A DNA stretch of 64,000 nt from Pocillopora verrucosa (Eukaryota > Cnidaria > Anthozoa > Scleractinia > Pocilloporidae). Below are positions 58,301 through 64,000 of the stretch, piece by piece. A program made the translations under genes and the position numbers. Numbering within the stretch: the first letter of the stretch is position 1; the number at the start of each line of letters is the position of its first letter. The DNA lies in NCBI RefSeq assembly GCF_036669915.1, contig NC_089319.1, positions 8,836,080 through 8,900,079 of the forward strand. Direction: 5' to 3'. Under the pieces are notes generated by a model. That model saw nothing but the letters and a program-made list of their open reading frames with translations. It had not been told where the DNA came from and did no database searches.

Positions 58301-61300
58301 TTCCGGTCCAATCTAGTAGAGCATCCCCTTGAATTTTGTCATCAAGTTTGTTTCTTTTTTTTTTTTTTAGTTCATTCAAGTTTCCTTTTTTTTTTTTCTG
58401 AAAATGTGAGTGTTGGTTATATGATAAGCCCCTTAATGCTTTACTCAGAGTCTATTGTATCCAATAGCACAACAATTTTAAATGAATTTTTAGATGAACA
58501 AAAGTTAACAGACAGTGATTATTATAATATGTCTCTTTTGATTTAAAATTTTGGAAGTGACATAAATTTGATTTAAAAACATTTGCTTGATGTTAAGTTT
58601 GAAAAAAATATCAGATTTTACAAATAGGTAAAGATTATGTTGAAATTATATCACAGTAATTATTATTCTGGATATTGTTGATTTAGGAGATGCACATTTT
58701 ATTAATCTTTATTATTTATTGTTGAAATAACATAATTGAGAAATTTTATTCACTTAGATATATTCCTAATGTGGATTTTTATTTGATTGAATTACCCAAT
58801 AATCTTATTTATTGCAAATTAGAAGTAATTACAGGAATCAGACATCATGATAAATTACAAATCACCAATAAGAGTTTAATCAGTTATCTTAAATATTTCC
58901 TTTTTGATATTCAAGAAGATTTGGATATTTATATGTATCTAGTTTAGATTCTGCTTCTTTCCTTTTTACACTGACAACACTGAATTTCTATCTCACCGTT
59001 TACAAGAAAGTATGGGCATTTTTTCACTAGTATGCCGACAAAAACCTTATCACACATGTTGATGCATTTTCTATTATGATAAAATTTTCATCAATCGCTT
59101 TGTAACACATTAGATATTACAATGATTTTGTCAATAAAGTCATTTTTCACTAAATTATGCAGGATTTTTAAAGTTGTTGATGTTAAATTTTTTTTATAAG
59201 ATTTTAAATACTTTCACCTGATGACTTGGATTTTTCAACCACATCAATCGGCAATTTAGCTACTTACCCTCATTTAAGAGTTGGTGCGACTTTCATACAG
59301 TAAGGAAAAAATAATTATCCTAAGGATAAACAAAGAAGTTATTACCATGTCTAAGAATTGAGTAGGTACCAAATATGTTGAGATATGTTTCTCGACAACG
59401 AACGTCGCTGCAAACTAAGAAAACCCTTAACTTCTATCGACCAAATTTAAGATGGCTATCAAAACGAGCGAGTATAATAAGGCCCCTTTATGTTCAGCGA
59501 TCTCATGGTGCAAAAGAGACCTGGCTGAAGGGCCAATTTGCGCCTTGGACATCCCAACAAAGCGATTTTTTTTCTGTTTGGATCCCACTGAGCACAGTTG
59601 GTTCTCATGCCAGGTTTTTTTTTATCACGTGATCACTGGCTGCGAAGGGTATATAACACTCATTCTGTCTTGCTTACATTATCCAGTCATACAGGAAATG
59701 TCCGTATCTTGGAGGTGAACCCCGATGGCAACTATGTGAGAATCTTCAACACATCCGGATTCAAAGTGAGTTCATTTCTGACTTTTAAGGTCCATACGTT
59801 GATCGCTCTTTAGAAAGTGGTCAAAACCGAGTCTCAATTCTTGCCGATGAACTGTGCCTCATATAGGGTTTTGCTGATTTCAGAACTAGCCTTTCTCTTA
59901 ACTTTTCCTCGATTACTTTAACGGTGACGTGCTATTCCCAACCCTAAGAGTGCTGTGCGCGTCGTGGCTCACTATGTCTTCCTGTCAATAGCTCTTTCCT
60001 CTAACGTCCCGTTATCCTGGCCGGTGGAGATTCATGTATAATATCTGAGTTGCAAAGCGTTGGAAATTATCAGTGGGTAACAAAGTCACGAAAATTCTTG
60101 CTATCTTCGTGACGTATCCTTGATTTTTTTCCCAGGATGAAGAGATTGGCGGGTACATGGTTCAACAGAATGTAGCTGGTAGGCCTGTGACAGTCTTCCG
60201 TTTTCCTCCAAGAACCCGGCTCAAGGCATTGTCACATGCTACTGTAAGTATCTCCACCCACAAATGGAGTACATACTAAGGTGGAAAGCAGTAAAAAAAT
60301 TAGAGATTCGCCCATCGATATCAATGATTTACACGTTATTATGTCATTGGTAGGTATGTTAATTTGCCTCAAACTGAATGACGTGCATTGTGGCCTCGCT
60401 TGGTGATTTATTTTTACGAAAATGATAGCTCAACACAGCGGCATAATATAAGACCACAATTCTCCTTTGGATATTCTCTCTGCCTATCTACGTAATGAAA
60501 ATGATCTGGTTGAATAACGCCTTGCCCTTTGCTGTTGCCCGTTATAGGTGTGGTCAGCTGCTAGCTTGACCAGGCACAACCCTCCATCAGACTTCTTGTG
60601 GAAAGAGCAGCACAAGTGGGGAACTGGACCGGAATGTACCACGATACTTTGCAAACCAAATGGACAGGTAAGCCTTCACTTTTTGTATTGTGGTCATCGT
60701 CTTCATTGTTGCAAATTGTTTTATTATCCTTTAAGACAATGGAACTCGAAATATATTTTTTCTTTAAATTCTGTAGGCTGTGGCGTGGACAACTGCGGCT
60801 TATCCATTTGGCGTCCCGAACCAAATTCCCACGCGGGACACAGGACTGATTACCCTACCAGAGACTGGGGAGCCTGCTAAGGAGAAGACATTTCCTCGTT
60901 CTCCAAGGCATGCATCAACGTATTCTCATTTCTCTCCACAACATACACAATTACAGAAAAAGTAGACAAATTAGTCCGGCATTGGAGTTTTCAGTTTCTT
61001 GTGGTAACTGCGTCTGTTTTTTTCTCAAGTGTGGTTATCAGCTTGTTGACATATTTAATTGCTATATGAGCGACCCTTGAAAGGGTGTCGGTTCTCCAAT
61101 TTTTTTTTTGGTTTAATTCCTTCACTGTTGTCACTGATGAGCTGCGTATGCAACTCAACGGATGTTTAATCTGCTAAACATCCACTTGGGCTTGTTGACT
61201 TCAGGTGCCCAAAAAGGGTTATAAATGGCGACCATATTTATTGGAATGTCCCGTTTCCTTTAGGTCTAAAGTTCCTGACCCATTGCCAAAAGAAACAGAA

Positions 61301-61874
61301 GGTAAACCTTTCTCAAATCCCCCAACTGACCCTCTCCATCCACACACTGTACAACCCAGGACCAAGATTGGCGGCCATGATGCCATGAGCATGCACCCAC
61401 AAGCGAGATCACAGACTGAGAGGCCGGACCCTTCTGGGGCTAGTCGAACTGGAGGAGCTCCTCTAAGAAAGTTTACTGGGACTTCTCTACCAAATAGCAA
61501 GGTAGGTTTTAAATTTAAGGTTGTCCAATAAATACGTACAAATCTTATGGTAAATCACGGGGCGATGTAAAGTAGAAGCAATCCAAAACTTGATCGGAAA
61601 TTGGTCTTAATACCTTAGTAAGTGATCCTATTAGAAATCTGTGATGAATTGAGATAATGTACGTTGGTTACTAATATTTGCTAATGCATCATTGTCCACT
61701 TAGAGTTCGACCTCTAAAAATGGCCAGGGAGGGTCCATACGAGTTCTACCTGCAACAGACTTCAGTTCACCGTCACAGCAACATCAAGACAGACTAAGTC
61801 AAATCAACAGTCATCAAAGAGTGGAGTTCGCACCGCCAATGCCAAGGCCCTACGTTATTGCTGACACATGGTAA
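52328..61874 (+). CDS. Lamin-like intermediate filament protein with lamin tail domain
   Basis: Thirteen exons: 52328-52638, 53295-53577, 53686-53871, 54576-54701, 55464-55684, 56102-56292, 56774-56891, 59687-59765, 60136-60243, 60548-60667, 60777 to about 60960, about 61205 or 61264-61501, and 61704-61874. Phases agree at every junction except exon 11/12, which is unresolved (a GC donor or a weak GT donor). The product is about 780 residues. The ATG at 52328 follows no other in-frame ATG. The rod runs from residue 13 to 376, from coil 1A ([18 protein letters not shown]) to the end motif [18 protein letters not shown]. At about 360 residues it is lamin-length, not the shorter chordate cytoplasmic type. 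A Thr/Pro/Arg linker with VPLTPVRSR follows. Exons 8-11 encode the lamin tail Ig fold ([20 protein letters not shown], then [13 protein letters not shown]). The C-terminus ends VIADTW with no CaaX box and no clear lamin-type NLS. A cytoplasmic filament of lamin origin is likely; nematocilin-like or LMNTD-like are possible readings. Confidence 0.82.
54944..55159. mobile_element. MITE-like element in filament gene intron 4
   Basis: It starts tcaactctttaactcccaag and ends catgggatttaaagggttaa, so the termini are inverted repeats (CTTTAACTCCC against CTTTAAATCCC). TTAA lies at the right edge and TCAA, a likely mutated TTAA, at the left. It resembles the 31895-32098 element in end type but not in its interior. 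No coding capacity. Confidence 0.65.
56892..59686 (+). other. Filament gene intron 7 with AT-rich island
   Basis: The long intron between the linker exon and the first tail-domain exon. 58050-59250 is markedly AT-richer than the rest. It holds an open stretch with coding character (58735-58947, 70 codons, [20 protein letters not shown] onwards). No start codon or family was recognised. Confidence 0.5.
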
Positions 61875-62302
61875 TGGATTGGGAAGAAATTGTTTTAATG
61901 CTATCGAAATATTGAACTAAAACCGTGCTCTAATGAATCAGATTTATAAATTCAGGGTTACAACTCAAATTAGCTTTTTGAAATACAGTGTATTTCCCTC
62001 CGTTTCCAATATTATTTTTAGTTTGATGGGAATTGGAGATTTCAATCGCCCCCTTTTCACTTTCCACCATTCAAACTCAGACTGGGAGGTTTATGGAGTT
62101 TTTAGTATTTTCAACCACAGAAATGCAACCCACCTCTCTCTTGATATGCATGTAGTCTTCCTTTCATTTTATTATTTTTTTAAATTGTTTCTTTTTTTCT
62201 TCTAAATAGATTCACACATTCCCAAAGGAAAAAATGATGGAAAGAATAGTTCGGAGTGAAGTAATGATGACATTTCGTTGTTCTCACAGGAATTTTCGCT
62301 GC

Positions 62303-62308
62303 AATAAA
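62303..62308 (+). terminator. Polyadenylation signal of the filament gene
   Basis: AATAAA about 430 bases after the stop codon. An acceptor-like 'cttctaaatag' at 62199-62209 could splice the last exon from a donor at 61871; that junction would also create a TGA stop at the boundary. So the protein end hardly changes either way. Confidence 0.5.
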
Positions 62309-62319
62309 TTTTTCAAACT

Positions 62320-64000
62320 ACACGAAACAAAAATTGTAAATAAACAGTCACTATTACATATATGAAGGAGCTAAGGGCATTGTCATGTGATGTGTGCACT
62401 ATTTTTCAAAGTGATAGATTGTTACTTAGTTAAATGTCAACAAAGTAAGAGGATAAGATTCCTTGATCCTCGTTTGTGTAGAAAATGATAATTGGAAACT
62501 TTCTCTTTGCGATGAAAGTATGGAGCCCCTCAGAATTTCTTTTTAATCTAACTCCTAAAATAAGCTCTCAAAGTACCTTAAACAATACTTTCCATTTATC
62601 TGGATCAAATGTAGTAAAGGAAATTTGATCGTGTACGAGATACACCCTATTCTTCAAGTATAAATTCTCTTTTTCTAGGGTGAAGACTCAGAAAAAATTA
62701 AAAATTATCCAAAATTGTTTTAATCTTGGTGCTTATGTTTCATACTGGTGGAATTTTAAAAAACATTCTGGCGAAAAATTTTGATACGTGTGGTACTTCT
62801 CAAGTCGGAATTGCCTTGACCAAAATCTGAGTTGGAATGTAGATTTCATGGTTCTGTTCGAAAAACAGTTAATGTCATGTCTAAGGATTTTTTAAACGTA
62901 GAAACATGGATTACTTCGCTTTGGCGCTGCATTAATCATCGCCTCAAGGATAACATTCAAGGAATATGGTACAGGGTCTTTTGCTCCTTTCGTTGTTCTC
63001 GTTTAATTTAGTTATTTTCCCCTTGCGGAATGGGTGGGACGTCTACAGACTATTGTTATTTATGTGGTGTGCGTGCGTGTAAGATCACGTGGGTTGGTTT
63101 GAGCTTTACAAACTGCTGAGTTTCTAACTTTTTTGGAACAAAAAATACAATTAAAATTAGAGCAAAACTGAATGTGATCGTGGCCGTTTCTTGTAATTAT
63201 TTTCATTCTTGAGTCTTGAAAACAACGCTTGTGATTAAAGGTAGTTACGTGGTTCACATCAGGAGTCAAAAGGACCAAGAGAGCCAGTTTGGTAAAGCTT
63301 AAAAAATTTATCACATTGACGTGACGTCACATCGGCTGTTTTGGTGTTCCAAAGGAATAAAAAGGTAAACAGGTACGCATTATGTACATGTAGGTACTTC
63401 CGGTTTCCTACTCCCAAATGGTCATTTTCGGATTTCCCTTTCCTGAATTTTTTCCTCGCTATCACTCCGAGACCGTACCCTGTTCTTGAAATTCCATTCC
63501 CGATCCCTTAAAACGATTCTCCAGTCTGATTCTTTACTTTCGATTCTCTATTTCCCATTTCCAAATATATCTATCCTGGATTTCCCTTTGCTCGCTAGAC
63601 AGTCTAGACAGCATGGATTTTTCACGCACTGTATCAGTTCAATACTTTTTTTTTCCACAATTATTATTACACTTACTCTCACACCCATGATGACATAGAG
63701 GGAAGAGAACCATACAGTGTACCACCAACAAAAATTAGTCGATATTTTAGGGAGAAAACCGTTTGGCTGGAGCAGAATCTCTTCTAGATCCGCATCCTTT
63801 CTTTGGTTTAAAGAAACGAACGTTGTCATGGCGATTCAAGAGGGTGAAGTGTTTCCATTTATTTTTCTAAACGGTTACCATGGTTCACGGAATCATGAGG
63901 GTTGATGTAGGCTTGGAGTGCCCGGGAACCATTTGCCCTTCACTCCCTTCTCGGTAAATGTTCTAACACCTATACAGATAGCTAAGTCGTGAATAAATTA
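62320..64000. other. Intergenic, no gene seen
   Basis: AT-rich sequence. 63400-63600 is pyrimidine-rich with imperfectly repeated 'gatttccc' and 'ttcccattc' words. No frame shows a family motif. Confidence 0.45.

Noticed and set aside
58148-58546. 132-residue ORF as an independent gene
   Set aside because: Phe-rich translation of AT-rich intron sequence, with long T runs and no conserved motif.

Overview
The window looks like nuclear DNA of a cnidarian, most likely an anthozoan such as a stony coral. Genes are intron-rich with GT-AG splicing, the DNA is AT-rich, and there is one cnidarian-type MACPF cytolysin gene. Retroelements and MITE-like repeats take up a large share. No bacterial or organellar operon structure is visible.

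Layout. 1-2720: part of a repeated unit followed by a decayed LINE (minus strand). 3404-4798: a single-exon, secreted MACPF protein gene (minus). 4900-10300: no recognisable gene; it holds a tRNA-derived SINE and a DNA-transposon end. 10330-12000: the 3' half of a second LINE (minus). 13335-13599: a 14-bp minisatellite. 13980-14970: two splice-compatible exons of a discoidin (F5/8C) domain (minus). 16760-46260: a region built from repeated copies of a multi-kilobase unit. It carries three copies of an archaemetzincin (AMZ) gene, all on the plus strand. Copies 1 and 2 are broken; copy 3 (40908-45193) is intact. Copies 1 and 3 are preceded by a paired, unrecognised 119-122-residue ORF. A 2.8-kb Penelope-like element (26444-29226) sits between AMZ copies 1 and 2, inside a 13-bp target duplication, with its two halves in head-to-head orientation. 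46260-47447: an intact single-exon N-terminal RASSF gene (RASSF7/8 type). 52328-61874: a 13-exon lamin-like intermediate filament gene with a lamin-length rod and a lamin tail domain but no visible CaaX end. 62320-64000: no recognised gene.

The probable functional genes are the MACPF cytolysin, AMZ copy 3, the RASSF gene and the lamin-like filament gene. They do not form one pathway. The most informative structure is the AMZ repeat block. One duplicate carried the RASSF upstream region and its start codon, then broke off a few codons in. Because the copies are paralogous, they provide natural empty sites that date later insertions, such as a TTAA-flanked MITE and a Penelope end fragment. Exon boundaries come from reading frames and splice consensus by eye. 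No alignment or database search was run.
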